Positions 9,265 to 17,780 of a stretch of 64,000 nucleotides of DNA are shown here, in pieces. The stretch covers positions 5,675,501-5,739,500 of the forward strand of contig NZ_SAUH01000001.1 in the NCBI RefSeq assembly GCF_004193175.1, written 5' to 3'. The stretch is from Streptomyces sp. RFCAC02. GTDB lineage: Bacteria > Actinomycetota > Actinomycetes > Streptomycetales > Streptomycetaceae. The position numbers were made by a program, and so were the translations under genes. Under the pieces are notes generated by a model. It ran no database searches. It was not told where the DNA came from and saw only the letters and a program-made list of their open reading frames with translations. Position 1 is the first letter of the stretch. Each line of letters starts with the position of its first letter.

Positions 9265-10275
9265 TTGAGCCAGCCGCCTCCGCCCCCGCCGCCCGGCAGT
9301 TCCGGCCCCTACGGCCAGAACAACCCCTACGGCGGCCAGAACCCGCCGCCGGACCAGAACCCGTACGCGCAGCCCACGCAGCCGGGCGTGCCCGCGCAGC
9401 CGGCGCAGCCCGCCCAGCCCGGTCCTTACGGCCAGCCCAACCCGTACGGCGGTGCCCCGTACCCCGGTCCGGGCGGGCAGCCGCAGTCGGGCGGTTCCGG
9501 GAAGAGGATAGGCATCATCGTCGCCGCGGCCGTGGTCGTCGTGGCCGCCGTGGTCGGCGTCGTCGTCGCGACGAGCGGTGGTGACGACAAGGAGGACGAC
9601 GCGGGCAGCGAGGGCACCAGCCAGGGGACCGGCGGCGACTCCGGCGGCGATTCGGGTGGCGATTCGGGTGGCGACTCCGGTGGCGACAGCGGGGGCGACA
9701 CCGGAGGCGGTGACACGGGCACCGTCTACGAGATCTCCTTCCCCGACACCAGCGGCGACTACTGGAAGCAGGCCGACTACAACGCCTTCTCCCTCGACAG
9801 CACCGCCCTGGACGGAGTCGGCCTCGAGTCCGGCACGAACCTCCGCGCCACCTACTTCAAGGGCCTGAGCCTCGAAGAGGCGTCGCAGCTCTCGAGCCTG
9901 GAGGACCTCGGGACCCGCGAGGTCGTCACCCTCGGTGTCAACACGTGGACGGGCACCGTCACGGACCCGGCCGCCGCCGCGAGCGCGATCCTGGCCGCCG
10001 GCGCCGAGGCCGGCTCGATGACGCCCGTCGGGGAGCCGGAGGAGGTCCAGCCCAGCGGTCTGGACGGCGCTTCCATGCTCTGCCAGCAGGTGGAGGCCGT
10101 CGACCCGACCGTCGGGCTGACGGTGGAGGTCCCGATCTGCGCGTGGGCCGACAGCTCCACCGGCGGCTTCACGGCCTTCCAGCGGCAGACCGGCAGTGGC
10201 ACGATCGAGATGACCACGGCCGAGGCGGCCGAGGACGCCGCCGCGCTGCGCGCCGACGTGCTCGTCGCCCAGTGA
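9265..10275 (+). CDS. Membrane-anchored protein with Pro/Gly/Gln-rich N-terminus and GGDS repeats
   Basis: A 336-residue protein with three zones. Residues 1-75 are low-complexity PPPPPPPG, NPYGGQNPPP and AQPAQPAQPG, cytosolic. A single transmembrane helix follows (~80-103, GIIVAAAVVVVAAVVGVVVA). An acidic linker carries six (GGDS)-type repeats, and a ~190-residue extracytoplasmic domain with one Cys pair (C273/C292 region) ends the protein. Such DUF4190-like-headed anchored proteins are common in Streptomyces and of unknown role. TTG at 9265 is chosen for its upstream GAAAGGA and because the Pro-rich tract starts there. Confidence 0.75.
   Translation: MSQPPPPPPPGSSGPYGQNNPYGGQNPPPDQNPYAQPTQPGVPAQPAQPAQPGPYGQPNPYGGAPYPGPGGQPQSGGSGKRIGIIVAAAVVVVAAVVGVVVATSGGDDKEDDAGSEGTSQGTGGDSGGDSGGDSGGDSGGDSGGDTGGGDTGTVYEISFPDTSGDYWKQADYNAFSLDSTALDGVGLESGTNLRATYFKGLSLEEASQLSSLEDLGTREVVTLGVNTWTGTVTDPAAAASAILAAGAEAGSMTPVGEPEEVQPSGLDGASMLCQQVEAVDPTVGLTVEVPICAWADSSTGGFTAFQRQTGSGTIEMTTAEAAEDAAALRADVLVAQ
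9634..9705 (+). repeat. In-frame 12-bp tandem repeat
   Basis: Six tandem 12-bp units of the form GGCGAyTCsGGy (9634, 9646, 9658, 9670, 9682, 9694) encode Gly-Asp-Ser/Thr-Gly units. The units differ mostly at synonymous sites. Such a tract can change length by slippage without breaking the frame. Confidence 0.9.
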
Positions 10276-10303
10276 GGCGGTGAGGCACGGCTCCGCCGTG
10301 TGA

Positions 10304-10329
10304 CGCCCGCCCGGGCGACCGGGCGGGCG
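10304..10329 (+). terminator. Hairpin terminator with GCGA tetraloop
   Basis: CGCCCGCCCGG pairs perfectly with CCGGGCGGGCG (11 bp) around GCGA, a GNRA-type loop, 28 nt after the stop of the membrane-anchored protein gene. Confidence 0.75.
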
Positions 10330-10370
10330 GAGCGCGGGCACGGTCGCCGACGACCGGGAGGGATACGCGG

Positions 10371-11084
10371 GTGGACAGCCGGGCGCGGGAGATCCGCCAC
10401 CGCTTCGCTTCACTGACGACCGCGCACGTGGCGGACGCGTGCCTCAGGACGGGAGTCCCCGTACGGTGCGCGCCCGCCGGGCTGCGGCCCGTCGTGCCGG
10501 GCAGCCGCGTCGCCGGCCGGGTCGTGCCGGCGCGGCACGCCGGCAGCGTGGACGTGTTCCTGGAGAGCCTGGTCACCGCCCGGCCGGGTGACGTCCTCGT
10601 CGTGGACAACGGCGGCCGGACGGACGAGGCGTGCGTCGGTGACCTGGTGGTCCTTGAGGCCAGGGCCGCCGGGCTCGACGGCGTCGTCATCTGGGGGCTC
10701 CACCGTGACACGGCGGACATCCGTGCCATCGGCCTCCCGGTGTTCAGCGCCGGCGCGCTGCCGGCCGGCCCGCGGCGGCTCGACGACCGCGCCCCGGACG
10801 CGCTGACGGCCGCCGGGGTGGGGGAGTGGACCGTCGGCCGCGAGGACCTCGTCCTCGGCGACGACGACGGCGTGCTGTTCGTCCCGGCCGCGCGCGCCGG
10901 GGACCTCCTCACGGCCGCCGAGGCGCTCCGCGACACGGAGCGCCGCCAGGCCGGCCTCATCCGCGCCGGGACGACCCTGCGCGACCAGGTGCGGTTCGAC
11001 GCGTTCCTCGCGCGGCGGGCGCAGGAGCCGGACTGGACGTTCCGTCAGCATCTGCGGTCGGTGGGCGGCGCCGTCGAGGAGTGA
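10371..11084 (+). CDS. RraA-like protein (HMG/CHA aldolase family)
   Basis: A 237-residue protein with the RraA/aldolase fold signature: GDVLVVDNGG (~65-74), acidic GD and LVVLEARAAGLDGVVIWGLHRDT, matching the phosphate/metal-binding G-x20-R-D pattern of 4-hydroxy-4-methyl-2-oxoglutarate aldolases and oxaloacetate decarboxylases. Members act on 2-oxo acids, or (RraA of E. coli) bind RNase E; which applies here cannot be told. GTG at 10371 follows GGGAGGGAT. The gene converges on the membrane protein gene at 11090 with only 5 bp between. Confidence 0.8.
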   Translation: MDSRAREIRHRFASLTTAHVADACLRTGVPVRCAPAGLRPVVPGSRVAGRVVPARHAGSVDVFLESLVTARPGDVLVVDNGGRTDEACVGDLVVLEARAAGLDGVVIWGLHRDTADIRAIGLPVFSAGALPAGPRRLDDRAPDALTAAGVGEWTVGREDLVLGDDDGVLFVPAARAGDLLTAAEALRDTERRQAGLIRAGTTLRDQVRFDAFLARRAQEPDWTFRQHLRSVGGAVEE

Positions 11085-11089
11085 GGCGC

Positions 11090-11578
11090 TCAGTCGTCGC
11101 CGAGCCGCTGGAGCGTCCACGCGGTCAGCGCGCCGTAGGCGGCGTGCGGTACCGCGTCGCTCAGCCAGTCGGACGCCCCCCAGGACCGCGGGTCGGTCAC
11201 CCGCAGCAGCGTCATCGGGCCGCTGCCGGCCACCATCGCGACCAGCGCGGCCGCCGTGCCGCCCGCGACGAGGCCGGGCCGCCACCCGGCGGAGCGCCCG
11301 AGGCCCAGCAGCGCGCCGGTGCCGACGCCCGCGGCGAGCCCCATGAGCGGGCCGAGGCCCGACACCCGGTGGGAGCGCGTGTCGCCGTGGCCGGGCACCG
11401 GGACGTGCGTGACGTCCGACAGCTTCTCCACGGTCTGCTCCGGTGTCGAACTGGACGGCCGGCCGCGCAGCGCCATGTCGGCGTACGTGACGGCGTTGAG
11501 CGCCGTCGTGCCGGCCGCGCCGGCGACGGCCCCGCGTGACACACCCCGGACACAGGCCCGGGCACGATCGGACAGCAT
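11090..11578 (-). CDS. Conserved actinobacterial membrane protein of unknown function
   Basis: A 162-residue protein with three or four hydrophobic, Gly/Ala-rich segments (VSRGAVAGAAGTTALNAVTY; GPLMGLAAGVGTGALLGL; GLVAGGTAAALVAMVAG; VPHAAYGALTAWTL). No catalytic motif is recognised. The Gly-rich helices recall small membrane proteins related to YagU/DUF1440, but that is a guess. Transcribed alone. Confidence 0.7.
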   Translation of the reverse strand: MLSDRARACVRGVSRGAVAGAAGTTALNAVTYADMALRGRPSSSTPEQTVEKLSDVTHVPVPGHGDTRSHRVSGLGPLMGLAAGVGTGALLGLGRSAGWRPGLVAGGTAAALVAMVAGSGPMTLLRVTDPRSWGASDWLSDAVPHAAYGALTAWTLQRLGDD

Positions 11579-11651
11579 GCGGACTCCCTCCGGATCTCCT
11601 CCGAGGCTACGTCCGCCGCCCCGCCCCCGCCTCCCGGCCGGCCCGCCGCCG

Positions 11652-12854
11652 TCAGGCCGCGACGACCCCGTGCCGTTCGCGCGGCCCGCCCCCGGCGAAC
11701 ACCAGGACCGTCACGCCGGCGGCCAGCAGCAGGAGCGCGGCCAGCGCCGGGACGAGCGGCACCAGCGCGCCCGCCGCCAGCAACGCCGGGCCGCCGACGA
11801 GCAGCAGCGGCGACGGCCGCCGCCCCACCCGCAGCAGGATGGCCGCCGCCGCCAGCAGGAACACGCCCGCGCCGCCCGGCAGCGCCCAGGCGACGATCCC
11901 GTGCAGCGGCTCGGACAGCCCGTAGTGGTGCTCGTCCGCGATGTGGTGCAGCGCGGCCTTCTCACCGAGCGAGGTCAGCACGATCCCGGCGACGAGCGGC
12001 AGGTGCAGGAACGTGTACACGTCGCGCCCGAGGGCCGTGCGCGCCCCGTCCCGCAGGGCGGTCAGCCGGTGCTCGGCCGCCTCGTTCACCATCCGGAAGT
12101 ACACCCGCCACAGGCCGGCGAGCAGCAGCAGGCCCGCGACGGACGCGATGAGCACCGGGCCGCTCAGTGGGAACCCGCGCATCCCGAAGCCCATGGCGAT
12201 GATCGACTCGCCCAGCGCGATCATGACGATCAGGCCGTGCCGTTCGGCGAAGTGCCCCGGCGAGGAGACGCGCCAGCCCGACGAGCCGGTGACGTAGATC
12301 CCGACGTAGTCGACGGCGACGGCCGCCAGCCACACCAGCACCTGCGCGGCCCCGGACAGCGTGCTGCCCGCCAGCAGCAGGACGAACGGCGGGGCGACGG
12401 ACAGCAGTGCGGTCCTGCGCAGGGTGCTGCGCAGGGCCGCGTCGTCCGGGCTCGACACCCAGTACGACAGGAGGTGCAGCAGCCGGACGGCCCCGTAGCA
12501 CAGGACGAACACCAGCGGGACGTGCAGGCCGCCCTCGCCGTCCGCGTAGACCTCGGGGACGGCGAGCGACACGATCATGAGGACGGCCATCACCGCGAGC
12601 AGCACGGAGAACAGGCCGCCGGTGTCGGCGCGCACGACGTTCCCGAGCCAGGCGAAGCAGCACCAGCACCACCACAGGAGCGCCAGGACGACCATGCCGC
12701 CGAGCATCCGCAGGGCCGACGGGTCGTCCGCCATGAGCGCAGTGACCTGCGTGATGGCGTACACGAAGACCAGGTCGAAGAACAGCTCGGCCGGGGTGAC
12801 CCGGTGATCCTCGCCCGTGGCGATCATCCGGGAGTTCCGTATGCCTGGGGGCAC
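11652..12854 (-). CDS. Low temperature requirement protein A (LtrA) family membrane protein
   Basis: A 400-residue polytopic protein with about 11-12 transmembrane helices. Family hallmarks are near the N-terminus (TPAELFFDLVFVYAITQVT) and in the middle (HFAERHGLIVMIALGESI). LtrA was first linked to growth of Listeria at low temperature; its molecular role is still unclear. GTG at 12854 is favoured because GAGG lies just upstream; an ATG ten codons later is an alternative. Confidence 0.88.
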   Translation of the reverse strand: MPPGIRNSRMIATGEDHRVTPAELFFDLVFVYAITQVTALMADDPSALRMLGGMVVLALLWWCWCCFAWLGNVVRADTGGLFSVLLAVMAVLMIVSLAVPEVYADGEGGLHVPLVFVLCYGAVRLLHLLSYWVSSPDDAALRSTLRRTALLSVAPPFVLLLAGSTLSGAAQVLVWLAAVAVDYVGIYVTGSSGWRVSSPGHFAERHGLIVMIALGESIIAMGFGMRGFPLSGPVLIASVAGLLLLAGLWRVYFRMVNEAAEHRLTALRDGARTALGRDVYTFLHLPLVAGIVLTSLGEKAALHHIADEHHYGLSEPLHGIVAWALPGGAGVFLLAAAAILLRVGRRPSPLLLVGGPALLAAGALVPLVPALAALLLLAAGVTVLVFAGGGPRERHGVVAA

Positions 12855-12945
12855 TGTCCACCTCTGTCGTCAACCGGCCTTGATCGATAGGAGGTTCGCA
12901 GCTTACCCACCCCGCGGCGCGGCGCCCCGGGGCGCCGGGGGCATG

Positions 12946-13848
12946 ATGGGCGCCGTCGTGACGGGAAGCGGGGAGGTGCCGGGAGGCGTGGAGATACGGC
13001 TGCTGGGCACCGGTTCCGCCGACGGCTGGCCGAACCCGTGGTGCACCTGCCGCTCGTGCGCCTGGGCGCGCGCGACCCCGGGCGCGGAACGCGGGCAGAC
13101 GACGGTCCTCGTGGACGGCACGCTGCTCATCGACACGGGCAGCGCGCGGCGTTCCCGCGTCCCGCTGGACCGCGTGCGGACCGTCCTGTTCACGCACGCG
13201 CACCCCGACCACGCCGACCCGCAGCCCCTGCTGTGGCGGCAGTACGCGGAGGCGCGCCGCGGGGCCGAGGCGCCGCTGGAGATCGCCGGGCCGCCGGCCG
13301 CGCTCGACCTGTGCCGCGACTGGGTCAGGCCCGGCTCCCCCGTCACATGGACGCCGCTGACGGCCGGTCAGTGCGTCCGCCTCGCGAGCGGCCACCGGGT
13401 CCGCGCGCTGGCCGCGGACCACTGGCGCGGCGACCCGTACGTCGGCCCTGCCCTGCTGTACGCGGTCGACGACCGGCTCCTCGCCGCCTGGGACACGGGG
13501 GAGAAGCTGCCCGACGTCGAGCACCCCACGTACGACGTGGTGCTCCTCGACTGCAACGACGGGCTGCGCCCCGGCACCGGGGAGCACCACGACCTCGCCG
13601 CGTTCGCCCGCACCGTCGCGGCCCTCCGCGCTCGGGGCGCCGTCGGGGAGCGGACCCGGGTGGTGGCGGTGGCCCTCGGCTGCGCCAACCCGCCGGGCCC
13701 CGAACTCGATGCGATCCTCGCGCGGTGCGGGGCGAGCGCGCCGTTCGACGGCACGGTGCTGACCGTGCCGCCGGACGGGGCGGGCGTCAGTGGAACTGCT
13801 CCTCCTCCGTCGAGCCCGCGAGCGCCGTCGTCGACGCGTCCGGATTGA
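12946..13848 (+). CDS. MBL-fold metallo-hydrolase (PhnP-like)
   Basis: A ~300-residue metallo-beta-lactamase-fold hydrolase. It has the metal motif THAHPDHAD (~residues 82-90), LIDTG before it and a distal D-D pair in VLLDCNDG. Near the N-terminus [19 protein letters not shown] carries the Cys cluster used by PhnP-like cyclic phosphodiesterases for structural zinc. Streptomyces CobU proteins often bear a similar domain, but no cobinamide kinase is attached here. The start is uncertain (ATG 12943, ATG 12946 or GTG 12958). The C-terminal 62 bp overlap the 3' end of aceA on the other strand. Confidence 0.8.
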   Translation: MGAVVTGSGEVPGGVEIRLLGTGSADGWPNPWCTCRSCAWARATPGAERGQTTVLVDGTLLIDTGSARRSRVPLDRVRTVLFTHAHPDHADPQPLLWRQYAEARRGAEAPLEIAGPPAALDLCRDWVRPGSPVTWTPLTAGQCVRLASGHRVRALAADHWRGDPYVGPALLYAVDDRLLAAWDTGEKLPDVEHPTYDVVLLDCNDGLRPGTGEHHDLAAFARTVAALRARGAVGERTRVVAVALGCANPPGPELDAILARCGASAPFDGTVLTVPPDGAGVSGTAPPPSSPRAPSSTRPD

Positions 13849-15085
13849 CGGCCGTGGCCACGAGGTCGAACCAGCCGGTGCCGACCTCCCGCTGGTGGCG
13901 CACCGCCGTGAAGCCGTCCCGCTGGGCGGCGAACTCCCGCTCCTGCAGGTCGACGTACGCGGTCATGCCGTCCCTGGCGTAGCCGCTGGCCAGGTCGAAC
14001 ATGGCGTGGTTCAGCGAGTGGAAGCCGGCCAGGGTGATGAACTGGAACCGGTAGCCCATCGCGCCGAGTTCGCGCTGGAACGCGGCGATCTGCCGATCGT
14101 CCAGCGCGGCCCGCCAGTTGAACGACGGCGAGCAGTTGTACGCCAGCATGCGGTCGGGGTGCGCGGCGTGGATCGCCTCGGCGAACGCCCGCGCCTGCCC
14201 GAGGTCGGGGGTGCCCGTCTCCATCCACAGCAGGTCGGCGTAGGGCGCGTACGCGAGTCCGCGCGCGATGGCGGCGTCGAGGCCGCCCCGCACGCGGTGG
14301 AAGCCCTCCGCCGTCCGCTCGCCGGTGGTGAACGGGGCGTCCCGTTCGTCGACATCGGTGGTCAGGAGGGTGGCGGCGAGCGCGTCGGTCCGCGCGATGA
14401 TCACCGTCGGGACGCCGGCGATGTCGGCGGCCAGCCGGGCGGCGCCCAGGGTGCGGATGTGCTGGGCCGTGGGGACGAGCACCTTCCCGCCCAGGTGGCC
14501 GCACTTCTTCTCGGACGCGAGCTGGTCCTCGTAGTGGATGCCGGCCGCGCCCGCCGCGATCAGCGCGCGGGTCAGCTCGAACGCGTTGAGCGCCCCGCCG
14601 AACCCGGCCTCCGCGTCGGCGACGACCGGCACCAGCCAGTCGGTCGGGTCGGTGCCGCCCTCGGCGGTCGCGATCTCGTCCGCCCGCAGCAGGGCGTTGT
14701 TGACACGGCGCACCGCCTGCGGCACGGAGTTCGACGGGTACAGGCTCTGGTCCGGGTAGGTCTGGCCCGCCTGGTTGGCGTCGGCGGCGACCTGCCAGCC
14801 GGACAGGTAGACGGCCCTGAGGCCCGCCCGCACCTGCTGGACGGCCTGGCCGCCGGTCAGCGCGCCGAGCGCCGGCACGTAGTCCAGCTCGTGGAGCTGC
14901 CGCCAGAGCCGTTCGGCGCCCCGGCGGGCGAGCGTGTGCTCCTCGTGGACGGTGCCCGACAGCCGCACCACGTCCTCGGCGGTGTGGCGGCGCTCGACCC
15001 CCCGCCAGCGCGGGTCCGTCGCCCAGTGCCGCGCGAGCCGGCCGGCCGCCGTGCGCGTCCCGGTCCCCGTGATCGTGCCCGTCAT
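13787..15085 (-). CDS. aceA: Isocitrate lyase
   Basis: A 432-residue enzyme that cleaves isocitrate to succinate and glyoxylate, the first step of the glyoxylate bypass used for growth on acetate and fatty acids. The active-site signature [14 protein letters not shown] is intact, as are [30 protein letters not shown]-type and YNCSPSFNW segments. ATG at 15085 follows GGGAGGAG. It is divergent from a RamB-type regulator, the expected control gene. Its 3' end overlaps that of the MBL hydrolase by 62 bp, tail to tail. Confidence 0.97.
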   Translation of the reverse strand: MTGTITGTGTRTAAGRLARHWATDPRWRGVERRHTAEDVVRLSGTVHEEHTLARRGAERLWRQLHELDYVPALGALTGGQAVQQVRAGLRAVYLSGWQVAADANQAGQTYPDQSLYPSNSVPQAVRRVNNALLRADEIATAEGGTDPTDWLVPVVADAEAGFGGALNAFELTRALIAAGAAGIHYEDQLASEKKCGHLGGKVLVPTAQHIRTLGAARLAADIAGVPTVIIARTDALAATLLTTDVDERDAPFTTGERTAEGFHRVRGGLDAAIARGLAYAPYADLLWMETGTPDLGQARAFAEAIHAAHPDRMLAYNCSPSFNWRAALDDRQIAAFQRELGAMGYRFQFITLAGFHSLNHAMFDLASGYARDGMTAYVDLQEREFAAQRDGFTAVRHQREVGTGWFDLVATAVNPDASTTALAGSTEEEQFH

Positions 15086-15420
15086 GACTTCTCCTCCCGC
15101 CGCGTCGCGCGCCGTGCGGTGGGCGCGCGAACGACTGTCACTCCGTGCCAGTGAGGTGCGGTCCCGGCGGCTCGCGCCGCATCGCCGACGGAGTCGGCCG
15201 GAGCGCGGTGCGCCCGGGGACTCCTCAGCCGATCCCTTCGGCTGTACGGTTTTCGGGACATCGTGTGCCGGTTGCTCCACCCGCGGGGCGGAGGGCACAC
15301 CATCGACTGTGGCAGTGGCACTCGGTGTCAGCAACCGTGGGGCGGCGCCAATTTCCGCGCATCGTCCGGCGCCCCCGTGCCACATCCGCGAAGACGTCAC
15401 GGTCACCGAGGAGGTCCGGC
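15086..15420. promoter_or_regulatory. aceA-ramB divergent control region
   Basis: 335 bp without a gene. CACTCSGTGYCAG occurs twice in direct orientation, at 15139-15151 (CACTCCGTGCCAGTG) and 15319-15331 (CACTCGGTGTCAGCA), one near each gene. They are candidate binding sites of the RamB-type regulator; they do not look like the AAAGTTTGCAAA-type site known from Corynebacterium. Confidence 0.45.
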
Positions 15421-16827
15421 ATGAGCGGCATCCACGCGGGCGCCAGGCTGCGACACCTGCGCGAGGAACGCGCCCTCACCCAGGCGGAACTGGCCCGCCG
15501 CCTCGGCATCTCGCCCAGCTACCTGAACCAGATCGAGCACGACGCCCGGCCCCTCACCGTCCCCGTACTGCTGCGCCTCACCGAGACGTTCGGCATCGAA
15601 CCGGGCTTCTTCGCCGACCACGACACCGGCCGGCTCGTCGCCGAACTGCGCGAGACGCTCGCCGCCGAGGTCACGGCCGGCCGGGTCACCACCGGCGACC
15701 TCACCGACCTCGCCTCCCGCCTGCCCGCCGTCGCCCAGGCCCTCCTCGACCTCGGCCGCCGCAACCAGGACCTCGCCCAGCGGCTCGCCCCCGGCCACGG
15801 CGACCCGGGGCCGCTCCCGCCGGCCGCGCCGCACGAGGAGATCGGCGCGTTCTTCCACCGGCGCCACAACTACCTGCACGAGACCGACCTCGCCGCCGAA
15901 CACCTCGCCCGCGAGATCGGCGTCCGCCCCGGCGAGGCCCCCCGCGCCCTCGCCAACCGGCTGGGCGCCCGCCACGGCGTGCGGATCGCCCTGGACGCCG
16001 CGCAGCCCCACCACTACGACCGCGCCACCCGCGTCCTGCACCTCTCGCCCCGGCTGCGCCCGGGACAGCAGGCGTTCCGCATGGCGGTCCGCCTCGCCGT
16101 CGCCGAGCACGGCGACGCGCTGTCGGCCCTGGCCGCCGAGGACTTCCCCGAGGGCACCGACACCTGGTCCCTCGCGCGGACCGCCGTCGCGCACTACTTC
16201 GCCGCCGCGCTGCTCCTGCCCTACCGCGCCTTCCACGCCGCCGCCGAGGCGAGCCGGTACGACGTCGAACGCCTCGCCGCCCGCCACGGCCTCGGCTTCG
16301 AGACGGTCTGCCACCGCCTCGGCACCCTGCAGCGGCCCCGGCTGCGCGGCGTCCCGTTCTCCCTGGTGCGCGTCGACCGCGCCGGCACCGTGACGAAACG
16401 CCGGTCGGCGACCGGGTTCCCGTTCTCCCGCTCCGGCACCTGCCCGCTGTGGAACGTCCACGAGGCGTTCGCCGCGCCCGGCCGCGTCCACGTCCAGGTG
16501 ACGGTGCTGCCGGACGGGCGGCGGCACCTGTGGATCGCCAGGACCGTGACCCGCCACCGCGGCGGCTGGGGCGAACCCGGCGCGACGTTCGCCGTCGGCC
16601 TCGGCTGCGAGGTCGGGCACGCGGGCCGCCTCGTCTACTCGGACGGGCTCGACCTCACCGACGCCTCGGCCGCCGTCCCCGTCGGCCCCGGCTGCCGCGC
16701 CTGCGAACGCCTGGACTGCGTGCAGCGCTCCGTGCCGCCGCTCGGCCACCGCCTCGCCGTCGACCCGGACCGGGGCACGTTCGTCCCCTTCCCCGTGCGC
16801 GGGGGGCCGGGCGACGGGCGGCGGTGA
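15421..16827 (+). CDS. ramB: XRE-family short-chain-fatty-acid regulator, RamB type
   Basis: A 468-residue regulator. Residues ~8-62 are an XRE helix-turn-helix ([33 protein letters not shown]). Next is an IrrE-like ImmA domain in which HExxH has degenerated, then the C-terminal ScfR/DUF2083 domain with its conserved cysteines ([21 protein letters not shown]). This architecture is that of RamB, which controls aceA/aceB and acetate metabolism in corynebacteria and mycobacteria. Divergence from aceA makes the same job likely. ATG follows GAGGAGG. Confidence 0.85.
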   Translation: MSGIHAGARLRHLREERALTQAELARRLGISPSYLNQIEHDARPLTVPVLLRLTETFGIEPGFFADHDTGRLVAELRETLAAEVTAGRVTTGDLTDLASRLPAVAQALLDLGRRNQDLAQRLAPGHGDPGPLPPAAPHEEIGAFFHRRHNYLHETDLAAEHLAREIGVRPGEAPRALANRLGARHGVRIALDAAQPHHYDRATRVLHLSPRLRPGQQAFRMAVRLAVAEHGDALSALAAEDFPEGTDTWSLARTAVAHYFAAALLLPYRAFHAAAEASRYDVERLAARHGLGFETVCHRLGTLQRPRLRGVPFSLVRVDRAGTVTKRRSATGFPFSRSGTCPLWNVHEAFAAPGRVHVQVTVLPDGRRHLWIARTVTRHRGGWGEPGATFAVGLGCEVGHAGRLVYSDGLDLTDASAAVPVGPGCRACERLDCVQRSVPPLGHRLAVDPDRGTFVPFPVRGGPGDGRR

Positions 16828-16835
16828 GCGGCGCC

Positions 16836-17696
16836 TCAGCGCCCCAGCCCTTCGACGGCGAGCGCCGCGGCGCCGGCGATCAGCGCGTCGTCGGGCTCGG
16901 CGTCCTCGGTGTCCCGGCCGGACAGGACGGCGATCACGAGGGGCGCGCCGCCGTCGTCCGGCCACACCACGGCGATGTCGTTGCGGCCGCCGTACCCGGC
17001 GCTGCCGCTCTTGTCCGCGACGGTCCAGCCGTCGGGGACACCGGCGGCGATCAGTGTCCCGCCGGTGGTGTTGGTGGTCATCCAGTGCCGCAGCAGCCCG
17101 CGCTCGTCCGGAGCGAGGGCGTCGCCGAGCAGGAACGCCCGCAGGCTCCCGGCCAGGGCGCGCGGCGTGCTGGTGTCACGGGTGTCGCCCGGCGCCGCCT
17201 CGTTCAGGTCCGGCTCGACGCGGTCCACCTCCGTCACGCCGTCGCCGAGGCCGCGCAGGACGGCCTCAAGACCGTCAGGACCGCCGAGCGCGTCGAACAG
17301 CAGGTTGGCTGCGGTGTTGTCGCTGTACCGCAGGGCGGCGGCGCACAGGTCGCGCAGGCTCATCCCGGTGTGCACGAAGTCCTCCGTGACGGGAGCGTGG
17401 GCGAGGAGGTCGTCCCGCGTGTAGGTGATGACCCGGTCGATGCCATGCGTCCCGTACGCGCGGAGCACGGCGCCCGCCGCGAGTGCCTTGAACGTCGAGG
17501 CGTAGGCGAACCGTTCACCGGCGCGGTGGGTGATCTCCCGTCCGGTGCCCGTGTCCAGGGCGTACACGCCGAGCCTGGCGCCGTACTCCGCCTCCAGGTC
17601 CGTGAACGCCCGCCCGGCGTCCTGCCGACCGCACGCGGCCAGGGCGAGGAGCACGAGCAGGGCGGCGGCCCGGCGCGCTCCCGGTGGCTTGCTCAT
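16836..17696 (-). CDS. bla: Class A (serine) beta-lactamase, lipoprotein
   Basis: A 286-residue enzyme with all class A active-site elements: S67-T-F-K70, S125-D-N127, E161-x-x-x-N165 in the omega loop and K229-S-G231. The N-terminus is a lipoprotein signal with lipobox LAAC (C22), so the enzyme should be anchored outside the membrane. It should hydrolyse penicillins and perhaps early cephalosporins. ATG at 17696 follows GGGGAGGACAGGGCC; the frame extends upstream without a signal. No BlaI/BlaR gene adjoins it. Confidence 0.93.
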   Translation of the reverse strand: MSKPPGARRAAALLVLLALAACGRQDAGRAFTDLEAEYGARLGVYALDTGTGREITHRAGERFAYASTFKALAAGAVLRAYGTHGIDRVITYTRDDLLAHAPVTEDFVHTGMSLRDLCAAALRYSDNTAANLLFDALGGPDGLEAVLRGLGDGVTEVDRVEPDLNEAAPGDTRDTSTPRALAGSLRAFLLGDALAPDERGLLRHWMTTNTTGGTLIAAGVPDGWTVADKSGSAGYGGRNDIAVVWPDDGGAPLVIAVLSGRDTEDAEPDDALIAGAAALAVEGLGR

Positions 17697-17780
17697 GGCC
17701 CTGTCCTCCCCGGCCGTGACCGTGCCCGAACCGGCCGTGCCGCCGGAATTCCCGGCCGGCACGGCCGGCCGCCGTCCCGC

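Noticed and set aside
12946-13848. Calling the MBL protein a bifunctional CobU/adenosylcobinamide enzyme
   Set aside because: Only the metallo-hydrolase domain is present; no P-loop kinase part follows.
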